A DNA stretch of 64,000 nt, from contig SCHM01000006.1 of NCBI GenBank assembly GCA_004123355.1, positions 1,240,001-1,304,000 on the forward strand. The letters run 5' to 3'. The position numbers were made by a program, and so were the translations under genes. Positions 48,332 through 58,666 of this stretch are shown here, one piece after another. The notes beneath the pieces are model-generated. The model saw only the letters and a program-made list of their open reading frames with translations. It was not told where the DNA came from and searched no databases. The first letter of the stretch is position 1. Every line of letters starts with the position of its first letter. This DNA comes from Amphirosellinia nigrospora. Lineage: Eukaryota; Ascomycota; Sordariomycetes; Xylariales; Xylariaceae.

Positions 48332-49396
48332 TCAGCGAATATTCAAATCCCCCCCAACAGACATGCTTCCCGAGCCCGCTTGTTGTATCCCCCGACCAAA
48401 GAAGTTGTTGTAAGTAGGTGGAACCTCATGTGGCGGTGACGGCGCCGGCTCCGCTACCGCAACCTCAGGGTCGATGTAAGATAACAGCTCCTTGGCGCAA
48501 GCCGCCGCCGCGCTGCATAATGTTGCCAGCTGTTGTTCTTGTGCGAGTCGGCGTAGTCGGAGATGCCACGGATGACGATCGACGAGAACTCGGTCATCAG
48601 ACCGGCGGCTTCCATCTCGAAACAGAGCACGTCACGCCCGTACCGCTTGTTGACCTCGTCTCGTATGCCTGCATTCTTCACGACGCTGTCACCCGAGGCA
48701 ATTAGTCCGTAGTGGATCTCGGGACCCGGAAACTGACGCGCTGGGCGAGCGACGGTGCGAGATAGGTCACAGTGACCAGCGCAGGCCGCGGCGCAGGTAG
48801 ATGCAAATAACCCTCATTGAAGAAGATGTCCGGCTTCGATGGTTGTTTGTATACAGCCAAGCGTGGCCCCTTTTCAGCAAGGGCCTTTAGGTACTCCTTA
48901 ATCTTGTTATCCTGAACCAAGTGGTCTGATTTCATATCCAGGGCGGCGTTTCTGAGAAGCGCAGGTGGTGGCCACAGAAAGCCCTTCAGTTGAAATCCTA
49001 ATGTTGTCGCTCTTCCGAGATCATATTGAACTACACCTCCAAACTCGCCTTCCGGCATGCTTACAACCACATCGCCCAAACGGATATCATGCTCATCGCT
49101 GGGGACCCGCCGCCAATCCCTACGAACAGCCGCCACTTGATCGAAGGAAATGAGCGTGTCATGTTTGTTGCAACGGTTGCAGCAGAGCTTTTGCCCTGTT
49201 GACCAGGTAGGCAAGCCAAGACAACATTATGACCATGCATTTCGCCGAGCGTGTATCGGTTGGAGTCACCTTGCTTGGCCAGTGGACGACTATGCTCCGT
49301 GTCTAACATGTAGCGCACAGCGTTCTTTTCGAAATCTAAAGCGCACAATATAGCAACAGTGTAAGCATTATCTGCCTTTTTGGTTACGGTCGGCAT
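48332..49396 (-). CDS. PNP_UDP-family nucleoside phosphorylase/nucleosidase with C-terminal amyloid-like motif
   Basis: The start at 49396 gives [20 protein letters not shown] (strand 1), [39 protein letters not shown] and [20 protein letters not shown]. The middle has [20 protein letters not shown] and [16 protein letters not shown]. Catalytic landmarks of the superfamily follow: [31 protein letters not shown] (the ribose-binding ME) and [17 protein letters not shown] (SDxAD with the purine-contacting Asp), then [14 protein letters not shown]. After a Pro-rich linker ([13 protein letters not shown]) the protein ends with a 25-residue motif, [14 protein letters not shown] then [14 protein letters not shown] at 48332-48334. 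This tail is not part of the enzyme and matches the N-terminus of the divergent NLR. PNP domains are known effectors of fungal and animal NLR-like proteins, and bacterial PNP effectors (Detocs) destroy ATP. The substrate here is unknown. About three frame breaks are crossed. Confidence 0.9.
48335..48409 (-). other. candidate amyloid-signalling motif, C-terminus of the PNP protein
   Basis: Codons for [20 protein letters not shown] and then DLNIR, immediately before the stop. Its pattern (N-N-x-F-x-G-x-G-x-Q-Q-x-G, about six residues, G-D-L-N-I) is low in complexity, rich in Gly/Asn/Gln with alternating hydrophobics, like known fungal sigma-type and related amyloid motifs. It follows a Pro-rich linker, as C-terminal prion domains of cell-death effectors usually do. 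Confidence 0.75.
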
Positions 49397-49878
49397 ATCT
49401 TATTATTCCACAATTTAAATCTTGGAAACTGAAATTGAAATTGAACTTGTAAGTTAGATGTGGTTTTTATCACTTCGTATACATTGGTGAGTATCTTCTA
49501 AGGCTGGCATCATTTTCGTCAATTGAAGATTTCAGGTTACCGCGAATGTCTAACCGCCAAACGAAACGTTGCTATGTCAGACTCAGCCAATAACTGTTTG
49601 GAACAATCCACTGGACGTACTCAAACTCAGGTTGGATGACACGTCAGCTCCATGCAGAGTGATCCTCTGCCACATGCAGCTTAGGGACCCGCGACTACAA
49701 CTCTACGGAGAAGCCGTAAGCCAGAAAAAGAACCCTCCACCCCGCCCCCTTCGATTTGGGTGTTTTTCCTCCTTAAATTTCTCTTTTACTCAAGAGTATA
49801 CATTATTTCCATCATCCTTACGACTGCTGATGTGAAGAGCGTGTGAGTGAACGGGGTACTATTTATGGCCTGTGTATA
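49397..49878. promoter_or_regulatory. divergent intergenic region between PNP effector and NLR
   Basis: 482 bases separate the two start codons, so the effector and receptor promoters must share this region, which favours co-expression. No specific site is identified. The last 120 bases before the NLR are CT-rich on the plus strand. An 88-codon frame at 49569-49835 has no recognisable motif. Confidence 0.6.
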
Positions 49879-52800
49879 ATGAGTTCGAATAACCGATTTC
49901 ACGGACAAGGCTTTCAGCAAACCGGCGGATTCATTCACATTAACGGGGACCTGAACTTTAGTAAGCCCAATGCCATCCTGCTACATTCAAATATAATGGC
50001 TTAGAAGCTACAGGAAACGACAGAGATACTGAGATCCTCCAAAAGTTGCGATCGACCGACCCCGAAGACGATAAGAGACGCATTGAACAGCAGAAGGGCG
50101 GCTTGCTTGTTGACTCTTATAAATGGATTCTCAGTCATGAAGACTTCAAGAGATGGCGCGACAATGAAGAAGAGCTCCTTCTTTGGATCAGGGGTGATCC
50201 TGGAAAGGGCAAGACAATGCTGCTGTGTGGGATCATCGACGAACTACAGAATTCACGTTTTGATGTTGTCTACTTCTTCTGCCAGGCCACCGACGCGCGA
50301 CTCAACAACGCAGCCTCCATAATGCGAGGCTTGATTTTCTCTCTATTATCTCAGAAGCCTAGGCTATTGGAAAATGTTCGCGCGAAGATTGACGAGGCAG
50401 GTGAGCAGCTGTTCCAGGACATCAACGGCTGGGCAGCTCTGTGCAACATATTTGGCCGTCTAATAGGGGAAATCACAGAAACAACGTACCTTGTCGGTTG
50501 ATGCTTTAGATGAATCCGGGCCTCACATCGTCGCGCATCGAGCTGCTCGTATCGAGCCGCAACTGGCCTTCGATTGAAAAAGGACTTACCAGTGCGGCGC
50601 AGTTGCGCTTAGAGTTGAATACGGACTCTATCTCCGCTGCGGTAGATGTCTACATTGACTACAAAGCCGAGAAACTAGCGATATCAAAAGATTTGGATGC
50701 ACAAGATCGAGATACCGTCGAAAGATACCTAAAGTCCAATTCTAATAACACATTCTTATGGGTTGCCCTAGTTTGCCAGAAACTCGCCCATGAAGTACTC
50801 AGCCATGGGAGGTACTTGATATGCTCAATGAATTCCCACGGGGCTTGACGATCTCTACTACCGGATGACTATGCAATCTCTATCCTCGCAAAACGCAGAA
50901 AAGTGCCGTCAGGTTCTTGCCGTCCAGGCGCTCGCTTACCGGCCACTCCGCTTAATAGAAATCCTGTCTCTTGTTGAGTCACCGGATATGTTCCGCCGGC
51001 TCACCAAATGGCTACGGAGGGTTGTCGAACTATGCGGGTCACTTTTGACAATCAGGGATGATATCGTCTACTTTGTCCACCAATCGGCCAAAGATTTTCT
51101 ACTTCAGCGCATGTCAGACTTTATCTTCTCCCGCGACACTGGGCATCACACTATAGCGATACAATCAACAAACGCCCTGGAAAAGAAGCTGCGTGAAAAC
51201 ATATACCAACTACCATCGCTGGGAACTCATGTTGATGATATTCAAGTACCCAATCCCGATCCACTGGAAGAGGTCCGTTATGCCTGTGCGCACTGGGCCG
51301 ATCATTTAGATGATGCGAAGTCAACGATGATAGAAAACACCTTGAAGATGACGGGCTAGTACAGAAGTTTTGGAAAAGCATTTCTTACACTGGCTCGAAG
51401 CTCTGAGTCTCTTAAAGAGACTGGGGTCAGGTATCGCGGCGCTAACGAAGGTACTATCTTTACTAGAAGAGAGCAAACAGGCTGAGGGGAGCCTCCACAA
51501 GCTACTATACGATGCAGTGAGGTTTTCACGGTACCACCAGATTGGAATCGAGGCTGCACCGCTCCAGATGTACGGCTCTGGACATATCAGCCCGACACGT
51601 AGCCTGGTTCGGAAGCTGCTTCTAAAGAAGCCAGAATGGTTGGTAATGAGCCCGACTGCGGAAAGCGACTGGAGTCCATGCCTCCAGACGCTCGAAGGCC
51701 ACAAATACCGCATCACATCACTCGCCTTCTCGTCCGACAGTAGGTATTTGGTATCTGGGTCAGATGACGGCGTAGTTCGGATTTGGGATGTGGTGATAGG
51801 TGGGTGCTTACACGTCCTCGAAGGACATGGTCGCTCAGTCAATTCAGTTGCGTTCTCGCCGAGCGGCGGGCTTGTAGCTTCCAGTCCGAGCGATTGCACA
51901 ATGCGCATCTGGGATGCGACAACAACCGTATGCATGCATATAATCGATAACACCTTACTAGTCGGTGAAGCAGATGCTCACTCACGAATATACACATGCA
52001 GGCCTGCAATGGATAAGACAGGTAGAGTCATCGACCCAGATACTGACTCGCAGTTATTAGCTTTTCCCGATGACCAGAATGTCAAACTAGTCTGTCCCAA
52101 AGGCAGTGTTCGTACGTAGAGCACCGCGACAAGCAAACATGTAGAGACAGTCCGCCTCAGCTCTTATCTAACTTAGCCCCGCCTATATGACCTGTGTGTC
52201 TCACGCAGCAGTAGGCATGTAAGATAGCTATCACAAGAAAGCCCGCTGGTCGAGGTGATGGTCGAGGTAACCGATATTGTGACGGGTGCCCACCAAAATG
52301 ATGGCATCGCACGAAATCTTCTGCCCAACTGTAGCCTTATCATTTGATGGAGAATGCGTCGCGGTCGGGGCTCGATGTTTCGAGCATGAAACCAATGGAA
52401 CAGACGAAGCCTGCTGCATAATTCAAGTGTACAACGTGACCACGGGTGAATGCATAAGAAGTTTACACTGCCGAGGGACGAGTCCAACATTGGCTATGTC
52501 TCCCAGCCACAGATACTTGATGGCGAACCATTCCGGAAGAATAGTGCAATGGGACGTTACGACAGGCCAGAAAGTATTTTTTGTTGCAGAGCCAAACTAC
52601 TTCATGAAACATTAGGAGTTCTCGCCTAATAGCAAGTTGTTGGTATCTGCTGATGGGGGTTCAATCTGGGTGTGGGAGGTGGCGACGACCCGGCTACAAC
52701 ATCAAATTCCCGGAATGCCTGATGTCCACGGGCGGGAGGGACACAAAATCGAGGAAATAAGTCTTTCGCCCGCCGGCAATCTGCTGGCATGTCTTTGTCA

Positions 52801-53788
52801 GAGTTCAGGCCACAAAGTATGGGATATAATAAACAACAAACACCTGGGTACAATTGCAACGGAGGGTGTTTGGCAGAGTGTAGTTTTCTCACCCGATAAC
52901 AGACATTTTACATGCACGTGCCATACGACTGAGCGCGCGCATGGAGATGCTACAATAGAGTTTTTTGATGCATTTACAGGCCATCGATTGTGGAAGTCGG
53001 CATCCGGCTGCTACCACTTGGCCTTCTCAGCTAATGGAAAGCGAATTGCATTAGGACTGCCGAAGAGATGCAACCGAGCCCTTGATGGCGACACAATACA
53101 CGTTTTAGATGCGGCGACGGGCATATGCCTCAGCACATTTTCATCCGAGTCCGCCGACGATGCGAGCTTCGAGTATAGAAGCGATGACATATCTCTGGCG
53201 TTTTCACCCGATGGGACAGAACTAGCAACAATCTCACCCCCACTTTATGATTGGTATAAAGTGTGTGTACGTATCTGGAACATAGCAACAGGTTCATGCA
53301 CATATTCAATAGCCCTGCCAACGAACACAGTCTCCACTGACGAACGGGCAAGGGGGGCTTTCCATCACACGTTCTCGCCAGACGGTAGACATATCGCATA
53401 TCCTGGACAGTCAGAAATAATATGGATCTTGGATGTTGCAACACAAACTCCGTTGAGGAGTCTCGGCGGGTTTTGGAACGAATACGAGGGCGATCAGATT
53501 AGATGGGGGCCAGTTGGACTGTTGACTCGCCGCGTCATTTATACTACACAGGCCCTATTGAATGACACCAGAGACGCGATAGAATACGGCCACGACCATA
53601 TTCCGGAGGGTGCGTTATCGGGGATAGGCATCAGTACGGATGAAGACTGGATTTTGAAGAACGGCGAGCGCTTCCTTTGGATACCCCCAGGAAATCGAGA
53701 GGCTTTGAGAAACATTAGATATTCCGGAAACTCGATCACATTCGGTGACAGAACCGATGAGATGTACTGTATTCGCTTCCCAACATAG
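49879..53788 (+). CDS. NLR: N-terminal amyloid-like motif, NACHT, WD40 repeats
   Basis: A STAND-type receptor. Exon 1 (49879-49960) encodes only MSSNNRFHGQGFQQTGGFI and HINGDLNF, a candidate amyloid motif. A 44-base intron (49961-50004) follows. Exon 2 starts KATGNDRDTEILQKLRSTD, a linker typical of motif-only fungal NLRs, then KGGLLVDSYKWILSHEDFKR. The NACHT domain has LLLWIRGDPGKGKTMLLCGI (Walker A), VVYFFCQATDARLNNAASIM and TYLVVDALDES (Walker B), then SSRNWPSIEKGL (the SRN motif) and NTFLWVALVCQKLA. The connector has LEKHFLHWLEALSLLKRLGS-like and SPTRSLVRKLLLKKPEWLVM sequence. WD40 repeats start at TLEGHKYRITSLAFSSDSRY and VSGSDDGVVRIWDV, and become divergent toward the end (GTELATISPPLYDWYKVCVR, IWNIATGS), ending YCIRFPT. 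There is no separate effector domain. The repeats are divergent, not the near-identical kind of HET-E/D. Several frame breaks are crossed. Confidence 0.9.
49888..49959 (+). other. candidate amyloid-signalling motif, N-terminus of the NLR
   Basis: Codons for NNRFHGQGFQQTGGFIHIN and then GDLNF, almost the whole of exon 1. It shares NN-F-G-G-QQ-G and GDLN with the PNP tail: about 13 of 24 positions are identical allowing one gap on each side. A separate small exon encoding just the motif would make it easily shuffled. Confidence 0.75.
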
Positions 53789-54735
53789 AACTTAGTTGTA
53801 TCTCCTCGTGTATATACACCAGAACTTTCTACATTCAAATTTCTACTACGCCTGGCTCACGCAAAGGCGAAGTGTTGAAAGGGCATAAAAGCTTGAAATA
53901 TCATATGAGACACCTTTCTCCGTCATTTTCACTTTTATTTTACCATGAAGACATTGATTCGAGTTGTTTCCCGTTCGTTTTCCCCCTGGCGGAACGCATA
54001 ACTATCTTCTCAAGACTGCTGACTATCTTAAGGGATTATACCCACCATATCCTAAGGCTGAAAATAGGTGCCAGGAACAGGGATCAAAGACCGGACTAGA
54101 CAAAGAGACTTCCCGTATTGAATTGGCCCAGGGTGACTGGGACCACTGGAATGGAGGTAATCTACAAATTACTCATCCAATCCTAGTATCTGTCACATAG
54201 AACCAAGGGGAATCGTTTGATCGAAGGGAACGCAATATATTGATGAAATTCCAAAAATTTAAAACTCCGTGCTAAGTGTGTCGAGTACTAAGTGAGCCCT
54301 TCGAGGGATATTCTGTGTTTTCACAGCTCCCACCCCTTAGTCATTTTACCCACTTGCTTACCCCTGGGGCCTAATTTGCCCAAGCATGCCACTCGCCCTA
54401 CTTCAGTATATAGCCCTATAGTCACGTAGAGCCCACGGAGATGGCTTCACTGGTCCTCTGCGCAACAACAGATGTCTACAACCCACCCCTGCAGGATTCG
54501 TGACAATAGGTTTCATTATTTTGCTCCTCGTAGAGTAGTGTCACTTTTCGTGACAAGAATCATCACACTCGTACTCGATGCCGGATAAAGATGATAAGCT
54601 GAAAAGGGGTCCCTTACAGGGTAATCCCTGCGGACCCCTGACGGGTCTGTAGACCCATCAGATCTCTACCTCATCCGTGTTGCCGTAGGTACCCTCATGC
54701 GAGGGATTGGCATCAACTAATACACTAAGGATATC
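53789..54735. other. intergenic stretch with a double hairpin
   Basis: No gene supported. The 3' end of the NLR transcript lies here. A palindromic cluster is listed separately at 54606-54660. Confidence 0.5.
54606..54660. repeat. pair of adjacent perfect/near-perfect hairpins
   Basis: The first hairpin pairs GGGGTCC (54606-54612) with GGACCCC (54632-54638) and encloses CAGGG-TAAT-CCCTG (54617-54630). The second, starting at the next base, pairs TGACGGGTCT (54639-54648) with AGACCCATCA (54651-54660), with one C-A mismatch and a two-base loop. They could be the folded end of a MITE-like element or an RNA structure. No matching partner end was found in the window. Confidence 0.6.
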
Positions 54736-55186
54736 TTGAAGCTATATGGCAACGCAGATGCCAGTTCAGAAGATGACGAAGATAATGATGACGTTATAAT
54801 ACAGGTGACGGGTGTAGACGGCGTTGTCCGCCTGGTCATTAGAAACGGGGATCTGTTAGATGTCTTTGCTGTATGCACTGAACAGCTCTTTCATGACTTC
54901 AAGCTCGCTCTGACTGCCGTCATTCTCCGTGAAGATCGCATACGCTAATTTCGAGAGTATCGGATTTTCCAAAATAGTGGGAAGGGCAAAATCATGCCGG
55001 CGAAAGCTACATCGCAAAACATGCATCAGCTACATTCCTGTATCGAACCAATGCTCCTGTCTTCTGCTTTAAACGCGCAAATGACAAAGGAAGAGCAAGC
55101 ATACGCACGAGTTTCGATTGCAACCAACTTGTAGCGAACGCGATCGACGGCAAGGAGCGCGTGGCATTCATCAAAGCCGATTTCTA
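54736..55186 (+). pseudogene. unrecognised coding-like remnant
   Basis: Two coding-looking segments on the plus strand. One begins KLYGNADASSEDDEDNDD and runs to VIIQVTGVDGVVRLVIRNGD, VFAVCTEQLFHDFKLALT and ILREDRIR. The other, about 60 bases later in another frame, includes GKGKIMPAKATSQNMHQLH and ATFLYRTNAPVFCFKRAND, then GRASIRTSFDCNQLVANAID and KERVAFIKADF. No Met start or known domain is seen. It may be the end of a decayed gene cut off by the repeat-rich region to the right. Confidence 0.3.
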
Positions 55187-56631
55187 GGTTCGTTGCTTAG
55201 TTTAGACAGCCTAGTATGCAAATGCCTCCGCGTATGGGTTAGACTTATCATTCATAGTTTAAGGTCTCTAGTCCCTACTATTTTTTTTAATCATATACTT
55301 CCTGTTATGGGCTTGAATTGTTTATCTTCGAACTTGCTACTTAACTAGCTTTTAATGAAGTCCACCATATTACTTCGCTCGGTGCGATCTATAGATAGTA
55401 TAGTTTATTATACGGACTAGCTATAGGACTTAGCCATAGGAGCCACACAGACTCCCAGAGAATCCTGGAAAGTTCTAGAAGGCCGATATTACTCCGATTA
55501 TTTTCGTAGGTGTCACAAGTCCAGTACACGTATAGTCAACTGCAGACAGTCAAGTGCTCGACTTGACAACGTTCTACTTTTGTAGTGTTGTGGTATAGTG
55601 TGCAGTTCTGTATCATGACAGTAGGTTAAGATATACGTATATAAATTGAGGGCATAGGCGAGGTTACATTAAAGTCGGAATTAAAAAGCCAAAGCCCTTA
55701 GAGACCCCAAAGAGATTATTAGCTGAACTGAACTCCAAATTCCAAGCACTTAAGCACAAACCTTTCTCTCGTAGTTCCAGAACCCCTCGTCCTGCTTCCG
55801 GTTTGAATTCATTGAAAAGTGAAGAGCCTGAGGAAGTCTGGGATCTATTTAACTTGGGCAGCTACTTTGGAGTGAATAACCATTAAAGTACTAGGTCTCG
55901 GTTCCAAAAAAAACATTTACCTTAAAAGTTGTATTCTACTTTTACACGTATTCAGAAAGAAATATAACAAGTAAAATCAGGAATAACGGTTGCCTACATG
56001 ATCCTCTAGTGACTAGTCTAGTCTTATCTTACCGTCCTCACGCAATAGTTACCTAATCACGCAAGATACACTACACTAAGACAAAAGGTAATAACTAAAT
56101 ATTCCAATAAAGCCGATGTTATTTATAAAGCCGGAGAATCTTGAGATCGAAGTGTCTGGCCCTTGAAAGTTTAAGATCTAAAACTAGAATGCTTGATTTT
56201 AGGGATCATCTACCTGGAGTACCGTAGGCAGTAGAAATTTACGCGGGAAGCTCTCTAGTATTACCATCTTGGCTGCTATTTAACTATATATAGGGAGTTT
56301 ATTTCTCTACGCCTGTGTGCTTGTGTGTTTCGTGCTGTTCTATTACTCGGATACCAGTCGCCGGTAGGGCCTATATTTCGGAGCTAATTCATTTTTAAGA
56401 GGGTTAATTATCAAGCCTAATATCCCAGTCTATATTTTTATTTCCCGTGTCCATCACGATGAGTGGTTGCACGAGATGACCAGTCGCACCTTCCCCTACC
56501 CGACCAGTACTAGTTAGCAGTAGCTAATAAAAATAGAAGGTGCAGCCCTACCCGACCAGTGGCTACCTATATAATAATTTTTTTATGCTAGCCCTTCTTT
56601 TTTTTTCCTTTCCTTCTATATTAACATTTTC
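55187..56631. other. decayed intergenic sequence at the border of the AT block
   Basis: No gene supported. Composition drifts toward AT. It may contain old repeat fragments, but no element could be delimited. Confidence 0.4.
56486..56560. repeat. direct 15-base repeat around a short inverted repeat
   Basis: CCCTACCCGACCAGT occurs at 56494-56508 and again at 56546-56560. GCACCTTC (56486-56493) is matched in inverted orientation by GAAGGTGC (56536-56543). The arrangement looks like the border of a small inserted or duplicated segment. Confidence 0.7.
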
Positions 56632-56686
56632 GCCACCGCCGCCGCCGCCGCCGCCCCCCCCCCCCCCCCCCTAGACCCCCCCCCCT
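56632..56686. repeat. (GCC)n followed by poly-C tracts at the AT-block border
   Basis: About seven GCC units run into a roughly 17-base C run, TAGA, and a second C run of about ten. This GC-only tract sits immediately before the abrupt change to extreme AT richness. Lengths are probably unreliable in this assembly. Confidence 0.85.
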
Positions 56687-58080
56687 ATTTACTATGTTGC
56701 GATTTAATTTCCGTAAGCAAATATATATTTATTATATATCGATTATTAATTAATTGTTTAAGTATTAATTTTTAGGTTTAATAAATATAATATAAATACG
56801 AAATATTTTTTAAACGTTTTAATAAAATATTTATTTATAAATTTAATAAAATATAAAATAATTTTTATAAATCGATTAAAAATTAATTATTAATCGATTT
56901 TTAAAATAAAAATTTAATTATTATACCCGGTAAACTATACTATTATGTTTTTTAAATAATATAAATATTAATTTAAATAATAATAATAATTTTAAAACGT
57001 TATTATTTATTTTAATAAAATATAAATTTAAAATTAATTATTAATTAATTATTAATTAATTATAAATAAAAAAATATATTTAATTGTTTAATTTATATAA
57101 CTATTTAAAAAAATTAAATAATTTAACTATTTATATATTTTATTTAAAATTATAAATATAAAAAAATAATATAATTAATTATATAAATTAATAATTTATT
57201 ATTAATCGATTAAACTAATAATTAATTATAATAAGTTTTTATTATAAACTTATATATTATATTAATAATAATTTTTTAAAAATTAAACTAAAAATATAAA
57301 TAATTAAAAATAAATATTATATATTTAATTTATAATTAATTATAATTAATTAAGCTTTAATATTATTTTTTATACTTTTTAAAAAATATTTAAACGTTAA
57401 ACTAAAATTTAATATTATAATAAAACCGGTAATACTATAAAAACTATTATATTTGCTAATATATTTATTAAGTCTATTAAATTAAAAGTTTTATACCGCT
57501 AAATATAAAAAAATTAATTAATTATTAATCGATTATATAAAATAAAAAAATTATTAACGCTAAAATATATAAACTATTAAACTTTTTTATTATATTTATA
57601 ATAAATATATTATTATTAATTATGCTATAAAATATAAATATAAAAACTTATATAATTAAATAAAAATTAATTATTAATCGATTATTTTAAAATATTTTTT
57701 TAAAAGTTTTATAATTATTTTAAGTTAAAAAAAAAAAAAATTAAAAACTAAAAACGAAAGTACGTTTATTTTAAACAATAACGCTAAATTTAAATCCGAT
57801 GCTTTAAAAAAAAAAAAAAAAAATTAATTAATAATTAATTTTTAATTAAATCTATAATAATTTTTATTTACTAGCGTAAAAAAAAGTTTTAAAAAATATA
57901 CTTAAGTATTAATTTTAAATCGAGTAAAATAATTTATAAAAACAATATAATATATAATTATTATTTTAAGTTTTTTTTATAATTAAAATAACTATAAATA
58001 AAATATAAAAAATTAATATATAATATATTTTATAATCGATTATTAATCGATTATAAAAAAAAAAATTTTTTTTAAAAAAA

Positions 58081-58280
58081 AACACTAAATAATTATTTAA
58101 AAAGTTTAGCTAATAATCGATTATTAATTATAAAAAAAAATAAATAAAAAAAAACTAAAAATAATTATTTAAAAAGTCTAGCTAATAATCGATTATTAAT
58201 CGAAAAAAAAAAAAATTAAAAAAAAACACTAAATAATTATTTAAAAAGTTTAGCTAATAATCGATTATTAATCGATTATA
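58081..58280. repeat. three tandem copies of a 72-base unit
   Basis: Copies start at about 58081, 58153 and 58225, an exact 72-base period. Each carries TAATTATTTAAAAAG-TTAGC-like sequence and ends in TAATAATCGATTATTAATCG. Copy 2 differs by TCTAGC for TTTAGC, a single transition. Confidence 0.85.
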
Positions 58281-58666
58281 AAAAAAAAGAATTTTTTTAT
58301 AAAAATATTTTATGTTTTTTAGCTTAATAAATTATTATTTATTTATTTATTAACTATATTATTTAATATAATATATATATTTATATAATATAAATTTAAA
58401 AAAAATTATTTTAAATAATATTAAAAATTATAATAAATTTATATAATAATTAATAATTATAATTATAATTTAAATTAATAATAATTATTATTATATTAAA
58501 ATTTTTTAAAATAAAAAAATATAAAAATTAATTAAAATAAAAGTTTAATTTTTATAATAAACTATATAAATTATAAATATTTATAATTAATTATAAATTT
58601 TAATTAAATTTATAATATTTTATAATTATTATTATATTAATATTATATTTTAAACTAATGTAATAT

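Noticed and set aside
51700-53788. HET-E/HET-D-like hypervariable WD40 repeats
   Set aside because: The WD40 repeats here are clearly divergent from one another, without the near-identical units that mark that class.
55640-56460. Possible old retroelement fragment
   Set aside because: Only vague promoter-like and AT-rich sequence is visible, with no paired terminal repeats or recognisable domain.
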